The notes under the pieces are model-generated. The model was not told where the DNA came from and searched no databases. It saw only the letters and a program-made list of their open reading frames with translations. A stretch of 64,000 nucleotides of DNA, from assembly GCA_002104945.1 (NCBI GenBank), contig MCFH01000024.1:634501-698500 (forward strand). The letters are read 5' to 3'. The translations under genes and the position numbers were made by a program. Below, piece after piece: positions 36,946 through 50,100 of the stretch (the stretch's first letter is position 1; each line of letters opens with the position of its first letter). The stretch is from Piromyces finnis. Lineage: Eukaryota; Neocallimastigomycota; Neocallimastigomycetes; Neocallimastigales; Neocallimastigaceae.

Positions 36946-39900
36946 ATGTTCAATTCCAATAATACTCAACAATTTCCACGTAATATAGCAATAAATTAAT
37001 AATTACATTTTTTCTTAAAAAAATAAAATATTAATAATAAAATATTTAATTATAATTTAATTATTTACTTCTTTTTTTTTTTTTTTTTTTTAAAAAAAAT
37101 ATATATATATATATATATGTTTTACTTAATAAAGAACTCTCATTTTTGAGTGTTCAAGAATTCAATAACTACAAAAATTTATATCTCCAAGCCAATCCTT
37201 CTATTAATGGAATAAATTGTAAATAAATTATATAATTACCGAATTTTATTTATTTAACAGCAGTGAAAATATTAATAAAGATTGTTATTTCAACTATATA
37301 TAAACATTTCTTTTTCTTAAAAAATAACTTCTCTATAAAAATATACTACTTTGTTTAAAACAGCTATATATATTAATAAAATTCTTGATTCTACCAATTT
37401 ACCTCAAGGAGTTATTAATCGTATCGAGTAAATATATATAAATAAATTAATATAAAATAAAGAATAACATTAAATTAAATAAATTTCACCTTTATCTTTT
37501 TATTCTCTATTTAATACTTAAATTTGAATAATAACAATAATAAAATAAGATCATTAAGTAATATTTCAAAGAATGGTTATTATAATTTCCCTCAATTTTG
37601 TTTATTAATGAAATTGCTAAACGGTAGAATGAGCGGTGAAATTCTACCAAATACTTTACCTGATAATATTAGTAGAGAAGTTATCAGTGCTAGTAATAAA
37701 ATGCAATCCACACAAAGTATGAGAAGTCCAATTTCCCCAGCAACTAATTTCTTTGGAAATAATAATAATTCAAATGCCCAAAATTTTTCCACAACTAGTA
37801 ATACTAATTCAGCCAATTCAATATGGACTTTATCTAATGAAGAAAAAATGAAATATTTCGAAATATTTAGACAATATGATACTTTTAATTCAGGATATTT
37901 ATCAGGTAATAAATATATTTCAATTTTTATGTATAATTTTTAGGTACTATAAAAAATTATAAGACAATGAAAGCCAAATTTCATATTTTTTTAAGAAATA
38001 TATAATTACTTAAATTAATAATTCTAATAATATTTTAATTTTAACTTTTTTGTTATTTGGCATTTTATTAAACATCTATATATACATATACATATATATA
38101 TCCATTAATATAATTTTAAAAATATCTAGGTGATGTTATTAGAGGTATTTTCCAAAAAAGTAATTTATCTATTTCTATACTCTCAAGAATATATGATTTA
38201 GTTGATCAAAGGCGTTCAGGTTCATTATCAAAAATTGAATTTGCTGTTGGAATGCTTTTAATTAACCGTCAAATGAGAGGTATGTCCATTCCATCTCAAT
38301 TACCATATGAACTTAAGGAAGTTTTAAAGAATAATACACAAATGCAAAACTCATATTCTAATATGGGTGGTAATATAAATTCTTCATTTAATAACGGTAT
38401 GAATAATTCAATGAATACCAATAATAGTTTTATGAATAGTGGTATGAATGGTATGAATAACGGTATGAATAATATGAATGGTATGAATAATGGTATGAAT
38501 AACGGTATGAATAATATGAATGGTATGAATGGTATGAATAATATGAATAGAATGAATAATGGTATGAATAATATGAATGGTATGAATGGTATGAACTTCA
38601 ATACGAATAATAATAATAATAATAATAACAACTTTGGATTCTTTAACAACAACAACAATAGTAATAACAATAACAATATACCATCCAATAGCTTCATAAA
38701 TAACAATAATTCATCATCTATGAATCAAAATGCTTCTAATAATTCAACCTCACCAACATACAACCAAAATATGTTCAATAATAATAGTAATATGTTTAAC
38801 AATGGTGGTGATATTCAAATTGAAGAAGTATCTGCCAATTACGAAGAGGAAGAAGAAAAGAGAAAGGAAATTGAAAAATTTAATGAAGAAATTGCAAAAT
38901 TAGAAGCCCAAAAGGAACATATGATTCAAAGTTGTAAGCCAAAGATTGGTCAATTACATCAACAATTACAGCAGTTAAATACTATTGAAGAGAAATTTAA
39001 TACGGTATTAAAAGATTATAATAATGCTCTTGATTCTGTAAGAAGAGCATGCAATGATAGACGTAATATTTTACAAGAAGAAGTCAACAAACATAAAAAG
39101 AAGGATGAAGGAGCTTCTATTGAAAATAAGGCTCAAGAACTTTTAGCTAAGCGTATGGAAGCTCTTGGTTTAAGTATGCTTTCTACTCTTCCAAAAGGTA
39201 ATGACGATGAAGAAGCCAAAGCTAAAAGAAACTTGTATGAATTTGATGAAAAAATAAAAAACGTAAATCAATTAATTTCAAATAGTGAAGAAAAAGTAAA
39301 TAATATAAAGTTACAATTCCAAGAAGTATTAAATAAGCAAAAAGAAGAACTTAATATATTAGTTAACTTTGATGGACCAAGTTTTGAAATTAATCCTCAA
39401 TGGGAAAAGGGTAGTAATATTAATGATAATGATTTATACACTTTTATTCTTAAAATCAATCAAGATAAAAATGATATAAAGATGAAATTCTTAAAAGAAT
39501 TGGAATCTCAACAAACTACAACCTCAACTTCAGCTCCAGCCCCAAATGTTGAATCTCACGAAAATTTATTCAGTCAAATGGCTGCAAATAAAACAGCTGA
39601 TCTCTTTAATACACCTGCTTTTAAATCAAATGAATCTTCTTCTGCTTCAGAGCCAACTCCAGAGCAAATTATTAATAAACTTGATGATGATAAGGATTTA
39701 AATTCTATTTCAAAGGATACAGTTAAAAACATACGTAATGTATTCAATCAACCAAGTTCATTTAATCATACAGATGATTCTACTGTTTCAAAAATTAAAG
39801 ATTTCATACCTTCTAATGTATCTATTAAGAATAAAATTGAAAGTATGGGCATGAACAATAACTCCCAACAATCTACTTCAGTCTCAGATACAGTTCCAAC

Positions 39901-42900
39901 ACCTTCTTCATCTGCCGCAGTTCCTCCTCCTCCTCCACCACCAGCTTCTAGCATTCCACCTAATGGTGCAGTTCCACCTCCACCACCACCTCCGCCTGCT
40001 TCTATTACACCACCTAATGGTTCAGCTCCACCACCTCCACCACCTCCACCAGCTCCTGGAATGGCACCTCCAGTTGCTAATTCACCAACCAAACCTACTA
40101 TTAGCACCAATCCATTGAATAACAATTCCAAACCAAAACTATCAGCAGGCATTAATCATAATGATTTATTAAAAGCAATTGCATTACGTGGTGCTATGAT
40201 GAACAATGATATGTCTGATTCCGAATCAGATACTGATGCTTCATCTGTTTATTCTGATGTAGCACCTTCTGCTCCTGTTAAAAAACTTCCAACTCCAACT
40301 TCTGCTAAGTCAAACACTAGCGCTTCATTCAATCAACCAGCTGCCGCCGAAGCTCAAAAACCTAAGATTGATATGTCTTCTCGTATTAAAAAATTAGAAG
40401 GTTTATTCAAATATGGTAGTAATGGTTCTGTAAATGAAGAAGAAGAAAAAGAAGATACAACTCAACAAGATGTATCTCGCTCAGTTGCTGAACCTGCTAT
40501 CCAAGCACCACCTCCACCACCTCCAGCTCCTGTTGAACAATTACAAATGAATCAAGTTCAAGCTGTCGAAGCTCAAGGTAACGTAAAATAAATAGTATAA
40601 ATATTAATTTTTATTATAATATTAAAATAATAATAAATTTATTAATGATATGTATGTTTTATCAGATGTTCCTCAATTAAGTCCAGAATCCCAACAATCA
40701 GAATCAAATACTAAGGAAAATGAAGACTTTGCTAATGAAGAAATGTTAGAAGAATCTGATGATGAGTCCTTTGCTTCAGACGATTATGTATATGATGATG
40801 AATTCTATATTCTTTATTATGTTAAAGCTTTGTATGACTTCAATTCTGAAAATCCAAATGATTTACCATTCCAAAAATCTGCAATTATTGCAGTTTATCA
40901 AGAAAAAGATGAATGGCTCTCTGGTAATCATAACGGTCGTATCGGTTGGTTCCCAAAGAATTATGTTCAAGTTATTAAGAATGAGGAAGATGAAGAAGAA
41001 GAAGAACAATCAAATAATAATAACTACTCATCTTCATCTCTTAATCAATCTCAACCACAACAAGGATTATACCAATCCTCCTATTATCCAGAAACAACAT
41101 CTACAAATCTTACTGCTATGGGTTACATGAGTAAAAATAGTACAAATGCTTCATATAGTGTAAGCGTAAGTATTATGCTAAGAAAATTATTTTATTATAT
41201 AAATTGTTATCACACGTTTTTTTTTTTTTTTTCATTCATATAAGTTAATAATATTAATTTTATAATAAATAAAAATAATAGAAAACTTCATGGGCAGCCA
41301 CAGTTGATCCATCCATATTAAATAGTATTGATGAGCAAGAAAGAATGAGACAAGAAGTTATTTATGAATTAATCAAGACAGAACAATCTTATGTTAGAGA
41401 TTTACAAGTTATTGTTAATGTAAGTTACTAATTATTAGTTTTACTTTAAATAAAAATAAATGGAATATGTTATAGTATATGCAATTCTTTTTTTTTTTTT
41501 TTAAAAAAAAGAAAAAAGTTATTAGTTAATTAATTGATTAATTAATTAATAATAATAATAATATATATATATATATATATATATAAATTAGGAATTCCTT
41601 ATACCAATGCAAAATAAAAGAATATTAAGTGATAGTGATATTAAGATGATTTTCTTAAATATTGAAGAGATTCTTCTTTGTAATGTTACTTTATTAAGTA
41701 GCATGGAGAGTGCACAAGTTAATAATTATGTAGAAACAATTGGTTATATCTTTAAAGATCAAGTAATTATTGTTTATTATTATTTTATAATATATAGGTT
41801 CAAAGATTCTTTATCAAAGCAAAGTATTTATTGCTAAAAAAATGTTTTTTATCATTTTTTATTATAGTCATTTGAATGTTATACCTATTTCTGTAGTAGT
41901 CTTACTGTTTCCATAAAGTATTTACAATCATTACGTGAAGAAAAGAAAGCTCTTAAAAACTTCTTAAAGGTATAAACAATTTAATCTCCCAAAATGGAAA
42001 TAAATAATAAGTTATTTTTTATATATAATATGATATTGATTTTTTTTTTTTTAAAAAAAAAAATATTATAAACATTATAAATATTAAAGGACCAAATGGC
42101 AAATCCAGAATGTAAGCAATTAGATTTATCAAGTTTCCTTCTTGAACCAATGCAAAGAATTACTCGTTATTCTTTACTTTTAAAACAAGTAATTATATAA
42201 TTAAATATGGATAAAGCTACTATTATTAAAATTAAATATTAAATTAATAAACCCAAAATACCCCGCTATATATTTACTTTTATTATTAATACTATTATCC
42301 ATAATAGATTCTTCATTATACAGGTACTAATCATAAAGATCATGATGATGTTTTACATTCTTTACGTTCCATTGAAGAGAGAGTTGAAAAAATTAATGAA
42401 ACCACTCGTGAATTTGAAAATCAAGAAAAGATCAATACTATTATTAAGCTTGTTGATTTCCATAACACAGTAAATGAAAATATATATATATATATATATT
42501 ATTCTTTTTTAAATATTTATAATATAATGATTAAAGAATAAAAAAAAAAAAAAAAAAATTAGATTATTAATTTTTATTTTAATATAACTCCTATATAGAA
42601 ATTAGATTTATATGCTCCATCAAGATTTGTTAAATCAAGAAAGTTTATTTTAGAAGGACCATTAGCTAAAGCAAAAAGTGGACGTAAACTATATGTTTAT
42701 TTGTTTAATGATCTTATCCTCTTCACTCAATTAAAGAGTAATAGTGCAAGAACAATGACTAAAGGAACAAAATATTGGGTATATAGAAAGGTAAGACCAA
42801 ATTATCAGTATAAATTAAAAATATTTTAAAAAAATTTTTTTTTTCTTTAGTAATATACAATACCATATAATTACTCTATTTATACCTATTGGATATATAA

Positions 42901-44044
42901 TAATTAACTTATGTTTAATATTTTAATAAATTATTTTATAATGTAGCCTTTATTTATCAATGAAATTTCATTACAAGCTAACCCAATGGGAAAAAATAAA
43001 ATGAAAGGTGGGATATTATAATAATTATTTAAGTTTAATTTATTCTTATATTTATCTACTTGATTTAGCTCATTTAAATATATACATTCAAAATTTTTAC
43101 CTATTTTAATTCAATAATAACAGAAACTTGCTTCCAAATTTTCCATACTAATGGCGTTGTTACTTTAAAAGCACCAAATTCATCTGATAAGAGTAGATGG
43201 ATTGATGCCTTAAAAAGAGTATTGAATGAATACAAAGACACAGATAAAGAAAAGAAGACTCGTGCTACTAATCCAAGTAATATTTTCTAAAAATATTTCT
43301 ATTATTTATAAATTATTCATTAGGGTTAAATAAAATAAAAGAAAAAAAGATGTTAATAGCTATATATACAAATATATATTTTATAAATAGAAAACTTTAA
43401 GAGTAAATTTATTGGTACACTTCAAGTTTCCCTTGATGGTAAAGATATTTATGTTCAAGAAAATGATATTAATCTTTTCTGTAATGTTAACCTTAATAGA
43501 CAAAATAATAGAACAGAATATAGTCATAATGTTCCAAATCCATCTTGGAAACAAGTAAGCAATAATTTATATTATTATTATCTATTTTTTAAATTATTTA
43601 AATTAGATTAAAATATATATATTCATTAAATAAAAATAACCAATTCTTTCGAAAAAAAAAAAAATAAAATAAAAAAAATAACATCAATCAAAAAATTAAA
43701 AAATATAAATTTTATTATAGCCAATGATTTTCGAGGTTCAAAATATGCAAGATATTTTAAAGATTACATTAATAAATTATGATTACAGTACAAATCAAGA
43801 ATGTAAGAAAATGTTAAAATATTATTATGAATATTAATAATCCTTTTTTTTTTAAACAAATTCTAAATCTTTCTTTTAATTTTTATTATTAATAATTCTC
43901 TAACATAAAGTGGCTATGGGTGAAACTAGTTTCCAATTAGCTTTGTTAGAGCACTTGAATTCTTCTGAACACATTTTCTTACCATTAGAAAATACCATAT
44001 CTGGCGGTGAAATTGTAGCAAAAATGAGTTACAAATCTTTTTAA
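36946..44044 (+). CDS. Intersectin-like endocytic scaffold and Rho-family GEF (EH-EH-CC-Pro-SH3-DH-PH-C2)
   Basis: Endocytic adaptor with guanine-nucleotide-exchange activity toward a Cdc42/Rho GTPase. Seventeen exons run from 36946-36979 to 43911-44044, the largest being 38130-40577, all in phase, giving 1647 residues. Domains in order: a degenerate EH (about 10-100); an EH domain with a Ca-loop-like DQRRSGSLSKIEF (about 151-228); Asn-Gly-Met repeats (about 268-336); coiled coil (about 420-610); three poly-Pro blocks (about 776-830); a WH2-like stretch (HNDLLKAIALRG, about 855); one SH3 (ALYDF to GWFPKNYV, about 1043-1097); DH (about 1180-1385, with FLLEPMQRITRYSLLLKQ); PH (about 1387-1510, with GRKLYVYLFNDLILFTQ); and C2 (about 1522-1647). 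Animal long intersectin has five SH3 domains where this has one. Cryptococcus Cin1 is a known fungal relative. One donor (GTGGGA, after 43007) is unusual but required by phase. Confidence 0.93.
38395..38600. repeat. Coding Asn-Gly-Met tandem repeat in the intersectin-like gene
   Basis: Repeats of GGTATGAATAAC/T and AATATGAAT encode NNGMNNMNG units. They are followed by poly-Asn. The six-to-nine-base periodicity suggests replication slippage within the linker between EH2 and the coiled coil. Confidence 0.85.
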
Positions 44045-44304
44045 AGATAATTTATTAAATTAATATTTCAAGAAAGGAAATAAAAACCAAATAAAGAATA
44101 ATTATAATAGTATATTAAATCTATAAAATAAAGTATACAAAAAAAAAAAAAAAATTAACTAAAAAATAAAAATAAAAAATAAATAATATAAAAAGAGCTA
44201 TATATAAATAATATATATAATATGTATATATATAGTTAAAAAGATAGTTTAAATAACTAATTTTTTTTTCTAAAAAAAAAAAAGGTAAAATAAAACGTTA
44301 ATTG

Positions 44305-44336
<32 letters not shown>

Positions 44337-44979
44337 GGTAAAATAAGTATAATATATATAAGAATATTAATAAAGTAATAAAAGATTAAAATATAAAAAA
44401 GAAAAAGAGACTTTTATTTTTTTAATATATAATTAATTAAAAAAGACACTATCACTATAATTTTTTTTTTCTTTTTATAGAAATTTTTAATCAACTTAAA
44501 ATATTACAATAAATGAAAATGTTTCATCTTTAATTGTTATGACGGGGTACTTTTTCAAAAAAAAAAAAAAACTTTTTGAAACAAATTTGGTATTTTTTTT
44601 TTCTTAATTTTTTTTTTTTTATTTTTTATTTGGATTTTGATAATTATTGATAAATAAATTATAAGATAAATTCATAATTATATTAATAATAAAATTTTTA
44701 TAAAAATATTTCCTTTATAAAAATCTCATTTTTTAATTTATGTACAATTTTTTTTTCTTCATATTATTAAAAATGTATTATCAACTTTATTTATGACACT
44801 TTTTTTTTTCTTTTTTTAAAAAGAAAACATAAATAAATATAAGAAAAAAAAAAAAGGATTTTACTTTTTTTTTTAACTTATTTAACATAATTATATTTAG
44901 AAAAAAAAAATAAAATATTAATAACAAAAATTGGAACAAATACCATTATTATGTTTATCTGACATATTTGTTAAGTTTC
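44045..44979. other. Intergenic between convergent genes
   Basis: 3' flanks of the intersectin-like and CotH genes. It holds simple A/T tracts and an (AAT)n run near 44306-44330. No gene is recognised. Confidence 0.65.
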
Positions 44980-47172
44980 TTATTTGTGCCAGAAACTGTT
45001 AACAAAAGCAATTCTAGATTCGAACCAATCAGCAAGATAATTAGCAGCTTCCTTTTGAGTTTTACATTGCTTAGCACCTGGAGAAAGTTCAGAAACAAAG
45101 GATTGATTTTGAATAATATTATTCCATTTAGCGTAATTACGATCAAATGCAGCAGAGGCAACTTGAGTTTGAGTATGAATCATATCAACAATTTTGTTAA
45201 GAACACCACTATCATAAGCCTTTGTCCATCTGCTTCTAATAAGTTCTTGGTACCAATCTTCATACATAATTACAGCTAACCATGGGTTAATCTTTTGACC
45301 TCCCATATTACCATTATCTGGAATAATATTAGCTGCAAAATGACCTTGACCATTAGCACAACGATCCTTGTTACCAAGACCAGAATCGAAATCCCATGGA
45401 GCTTCGAATCTAAGTTTCTTTGAACCATTTGGACCAAAGTCAACATCTAAGTAGAAACTTGAGTAATAAAGATCAGCATCACAAGTCATTTCACTAATAA
45501 TAAATAAATCAGCTAATGATTCTGGTTCTAAAACGTTTTCAATAGCTTGTCTTGGAGTTAATTCTGGAGCATCAACAACATCAGAGTAGTTATTGTTGAA
45601 CTTTAAGGTCTTTTGATTGTAAGAAGCTTCATACATAATTTTGTAAGCATTGTTAACAAAATTGGAAATGAAGTCGTTTTGAGCTTGACTGTAAATATCG
45701 TTCTTAATATTCATATTTACACCATTACCTCCCATATTAAATTGTCTCTTTTGCATATTATTACCCCAGTTGAAACCTCCCCAGTTGTTTTGTTGGTTAT
45801 TATTTTGTCCATTATTTGGTTGTTGTTGATTACCAAATCCTGGGAAATTCCATCCACCTTGATTTTGATTACCTTGGTTAGCTTGACCATTTGGTTGTTG
45901 GTTTTGTTGTTGGTTTTGTTGTTGGTTTTGTTGTTGGTTTTGTTGTTGGTTTTGTTGTTGGTTACCCATTCCTGGGAAATTCCATCCACCTTGATTTTGA
46001 TTACCTTGGTTAGCTGGATCATTTGGTTGTTGATTTGGTTGTTGATTTGGTTGTTGGTTACCCATTCCTGGGAAATTCCATCCACCTTGGTTGTTTCCAG
46101 TATTACCACCGAAATTCCAGTTACCACCACCAAAACCGCCGAAACCGCCGAAACCACCAGATGGTTCAACAGTCTTTCCGCTTCCACCATTTCCATCGAA
46201 TGGCTTAAGTGGTGCATTGTTGTTGAAATCAACCTTAAAGGCTTGAATTGGATCTTCATACATAGAATAACCAGTATCATATTCAAGTAAATAACCAATA
46301 TCAGTACCAGTGTAGTTTTCTTCACCCTTAGTAATTTTAACTCTGTGTTCATTAATTTGTTGTTGTTCAGCTAAAAGATAAACACCAAAGTATTCGTTAT
46401 TAATTTGTAATTCAACTAATGTACCATCTGATGAATAGTAACCATCTGGATTAAGTAAACCACGGGAGAGATCGAATGATGATTTGTTTCTAAGCATAGA
46501 TCCATCCTTGTATTCAGCTAAAAGAACCCAGTTCTTAAACTTATGACCTTCATTAAGACCAAGCATACTTTGAGATTCGTCAAAGCTAATACGGAGACCT
46601 TTTTTAACGTAATTTGAAGTCCAGTTACCACGAACTTTAACCTTACCACTAGCGGCATTAACAACCTTAGTACCATCAGTATCTTCTACTGTAATAGTAC
46701 AATCTTCATAAAATGGTTCTGGTGGCATTTCTCTTCCCATATATGCTTGTTGAGCAATATGTTTTTCAACTGGTTTAGTTGCGAAATCAGAATTTCCACT
46801 GCTACTGATAAATGTTATAACTGGGATAACTCTTTGTCCATTTATAGCACTACCTTGTGGAACCTGGTTTCCTTGATTAGAATTGTTGCATGAACTTTTA
46901 ATTAAACACCAATCATTGTTTTCAACACCCCAATTACCTTCAGCATCTGTATAATAGACCTTACATCCATTACACCATGGATATTGAGTTGGATTAACAG
47001 CATTGTCAAAGTTGCATTTATTAATTATGCACCAATTGTTGTTTTCAACACCCCATTTACCTTCGGCATCTGTATAGACTACATCACATCCATTACAACA
47101 TTCATAATTTGGATGACATTGAGAAGCAAAGACACCAACAGATAATAAAGAAGCAAATACTAAATATTTCAT
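44980..47172 (-). CDS. Secreted dockerin-CotH protein (cellulosome-associated)
   Basis: Intronless, 730 residues. Signal peptide MKYLVFASLLSVGVFA. Two fungal dockerin/CBM10-like modules follow: about residues 19-53 (CCNGCDVVYTDAEGKWGVEN) and about 62-95 (WCNGCKVYYTDAEGNWGVEN). Each has the Cys-rich YTD-WGVENN-WC pattern that docks gut-fungal enzymes to scaffoldin. The rest is a CotH domain (about 115-728), named for the Bacillus spore-coat protein kinase. It has VKVRGNWTSNY, GYLLEYDTGYS and EAPWDFDSGLGNKDRC (about 591-605), the last holding the metal-site DxD. CotH is interrupted at about residues 330-487 by a Gly/Asn/Gln-rich insertion with three GGWNFPG(M/F)GNQQ repeats. Dockerin-CotH proteins are among the most frequent noncatalytic cellulosome proteins in these fungi; whether they act as kinases or structurally is unsettled. 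Confidence 0.94.
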   Translation of the reverse strand: MKYLVFASLLSVGVFASQCHPNYECCNGCDVVYTDAEGKWGVENNNWCIINKCNFDNAVNPTQYPWCNGCKVYYTDAEGNWGVENNDWCLIKSSCNNSNQGNQVPQGSAINGQRVIPVITFISSSGNSDFATKPVEKHIAQQAYMGREMPPEPFYEDCTITVEDTDGTKVVNAASGKVKVRGNWTSNYVKKGLRISFDESQSMLGLNEGHKFKNWVLLAEYKDGSMLRNKSSFDLSRGLLNPDGYYSSDGTLVELQINNEYFGVYLLAEQQQINEHRVKITKGEENYTGTDIGYLLEYDTGYSMYEDPIQAFKVDFNNNAPLKPFDGNGGSGKTVEPSGGFGGFGGFGGGNWNFGGNTGNNQGGWNFPGMGNQQPNQQPNQQPNDPANQGNQNQGGWNFPGMGNQQQNQQQNQQQNQQQNQQQNQQPNGQANQGNQNQGGWNFPGFGNQQQPNNGQNNNQQNNWGGFNWGNNMQKRQFNMGGNGVNMNIKNDIYSQAQNDFISNFVNNAYKIMYEASYNQKTLKFNNNYSDVVDAPELTPRQAIENVLEPESLADLFIISEMTCDADLYYSSFYLDVDFGPNGSKKLRFEAPWDFDSGLGNKDRCANGQGHFAANIIPDNGNMGGQKINPWLAVIMYEDWYQELIRSRWTKAYDSGVLNKIVDMIHTQTQVASAAFDRNYAKWNNIIQNQSFVSELSPGAKQCKTQKEAANYLADWFESRIAFVNSFWHK
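45720..46165. repeat. Minisatellite encoding the Gln/Asn/Gly insertion of CotH
   Basis: Contains a 12-bp tandem unit (GTTGGTTTTGTT in plus-strand phase) at about 45895-45962. A longer unit of about 100-130 bp contains GGGAAATTCCATCCACCTTG, with copies near 45842, 45973 and 46072. All unit lengths are multiples of three, keeping frame. Confidence 0.88.
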
Positions 47173-50100
47173 TTTTAATATTATAATATATTTCCAATAA
47201 TATTAATACTTTCTTCAATATTTATTTTAAAATATAATATTGTTTTTATTATTACAAATATTTTTAAACAATTATTCTTATTAACGTTAATTAAATATTT
47301 AATAATAATTTTAAAAATTAAAATCAATAAATATCTTTATTTTGTGTTTACTATTTTACAAAAATATTATTTTTTTAATATATTTACATATATTTATTTA
47401 TTTTGAAAAAAAAAATAGATTTAATCAATAAATACTCTTTTTTTTTTCTTAAAATATTATTGTTTCTTTTTTTACATATAATTATAAACTATCTTATAAT
47501 TATTTATTATATTTAACTCTGAAGAAAGTTATTAAACAAATTATTTGGAAAAAATTACGTTTTATATATAATTTTAATTTTATATATATATATATATTTT
47601 ATTTTTATTTTATTATTTTTCTTATTATTATTATTATTATTATTATTTATATTATTACATGAAACAAACGGACTGCATTAATTATATTGTGTTTATATTA
47701 TATTATATATAATATAAATAATAAGATTTTTAAGATTAATATATTTTATATTGAATTAATATTAATATATTTTGTAATAAAAAAAAATAAAGAAAAAAAA
47801 AATTTATTAACTTTAAATTATATTAATTTATAATCTATATATATATAAAAAATATAAAACGTTAAAATAAACTTTATTTATTATAAAATTCATTAATATC
47901 ATAAAATTATGATTCTCATATAAATTTATTCATAATATCAAACAATTTAAGTAATTTATAAATAATAGTAATATCATAATTAAATTTACAAATTAAAAGA
48001 AATGAAAAGTATAATAGGCGAATCTGCCAATTTTTTATATATATATTAATGCATATATATTTGATATATATTATATTTCTTAAATATATAGCAAATATTA
48101 AATTAAATAATCTATAATAATTTATTATAGATTACATAAAAAGGAAAACTTTAAGAAGTATTTTAAATATTTTAAATTATAAATAATAATAGGTATAATT
48201 ATTAATAGATTATATACATATTTACTTTATTCCATATATTTTTTTTATAAAAACTCTTTGTTTATTAGAACTTATTTTATAAGTAATAAAAACGGGAGAT
48301 TAAAGATTAAAAAAAAATTAAATAATGAAATTATTATTTATATAAATATGTTCCTTTAATTAAATTTTGGTGATTTTTTTTGTATTGTATAAATAATATA
48401 AATATCTTATAATTGAAAAAAAAAATATCCAAAAAAATTTTAATTATTTTTAAAATGGTTAAAAAATTTTAATATGAATTTTATTCTATAATATAAAAAT
48501 CATAAATGTTTGTGGCTCAATACTAACAAATGCTTATATAAATGAAATTTAAATCATTAATCTAAATTTAATTTATTTTTTTTGGTTATTAATTTATTTT
48601 CTAAGAAAAAATAAAATCTCTATTATATTAAACATTCCTTTTTTTTAAAGTAAAAATCTATGTATTAATATTATGTTTAATATTTTTAATCTATAATAAA
48701 TTAATATATAATTAATAGATTATATCTTATTAAATAATGATTTTTATATTTAATATTTAATTAAATTTACATGTCATTAAATTAAAAAAAAAAACTATTT
48801 TTAAGCATTTTCATTATATAAATATTATATAAATGAGAAAAACAATATTTATTACTATCATAATGAGTCATTTTAATATCATAATTTTATTAGAACATTC
48901 ATAATATTATCATAATTTATAATAATATCCAAAGTAAATTAACTATAATAAAATAGAAAGAAATTGATTATTTCAGTAGTAATTTCAAATAGTTTCCAAT
49001 AATACATAAAATTAAAATCTATAATAAAATAATAGGAATGTCATTTTAATTTTTATATACAATTTATGGTAATCTTTAAATCTTATTTTCTATTTTATAT
49101 GCTAGATTTTAATTAATTTTGGATATATCACAAAGTTCAAAAAGTAGCCAAAATTAAATTAAAATTGTATGATAAAAATGTTTTCTAACTAAGCATGGTT
49201 TTAATATATAAAAGTTATAATTGCAGATCAAATGATTAATATTATATTATTGTTATTATCAAATTAATTTATCTTATGTTTTTTTTTTACAAGGTTACCA
49301 TTTTTGAAAAAGAAATGTTACATTAAAAGAATTATATAAATTAAATTTAATTTATTTTTAATTACAATAAAGAATGCCATATATTTAAATATAATCTAGA
49401 TTAAATATAATATATTTTGTAATTAAATTGTATATTTAACAAATAATAAAAATATGTATTCTAAGCATAAATTAATATAAAAAATTATATCAGATGAAAT
49501 AATTTTTTATGTTAAAGAAATAGATAAACAAAATACTATATTTAGTAAATATATTTCAAAGTAAAAATTTTTAATTAAAAAAAAAAAAAGAACTTTGTTA
49601 TGTTTAGTCATAACCTTAAAAAAATTAATAAATAAATTAATTATATTTTCTCTTTAATAATTTTTTAAAAAAAAAAAAAAACACTTTATTCTAGCATTGT
49701 AAAATTATGATAAAAAGTAATTACCTTATAAATTACATTTAAACTAGTAATAATAATTTATGTGAGTAATTAAAGTTTAATCAATTAAAAGTCCTATTAT
49801 TTTTATTTTTAAATTAAACCATTTATTCAAATTTCATATTTATTTGATTATTATTATAATTAAGCATAATTTAAATGAGAGTTTTAATTTAGAAATTAAT
49901 TGAATAAATAAAAAAAAACTCTATTTCTTTTATATTTTTACTTTGAACATAATCGCATTATTATATATTTTCCCTTCAATCCTTCTTATTAATAATAAAT
50001 TTCTATAATTTTATATTATTTTATTTTTATTAATAATATAATAATATAAAATTTAAAAAATTTCTACTTAATTCATTTTAATATAATAGCTAAATATTTA

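Noticed and set aside
38395-38600. Possible CRISPR-like array
   Set aside because: The repeats are coding, without spacers, and lie in a eukaryotic gene.
39766-40152. Antisense open frame with Gly-rich runs opposite the intersectin-like gene
   Set aside because: It is the mirror of the sense poly-Pro blocks; the sense frame carries clear domains on both sides.
45613-46352. Several open frames (both strands) across the CotH repeat region
   Set aside because: They are frame shadows of the 12-bp minisatellite inside the CotH gene; the CotH frame has family motifs before and after.
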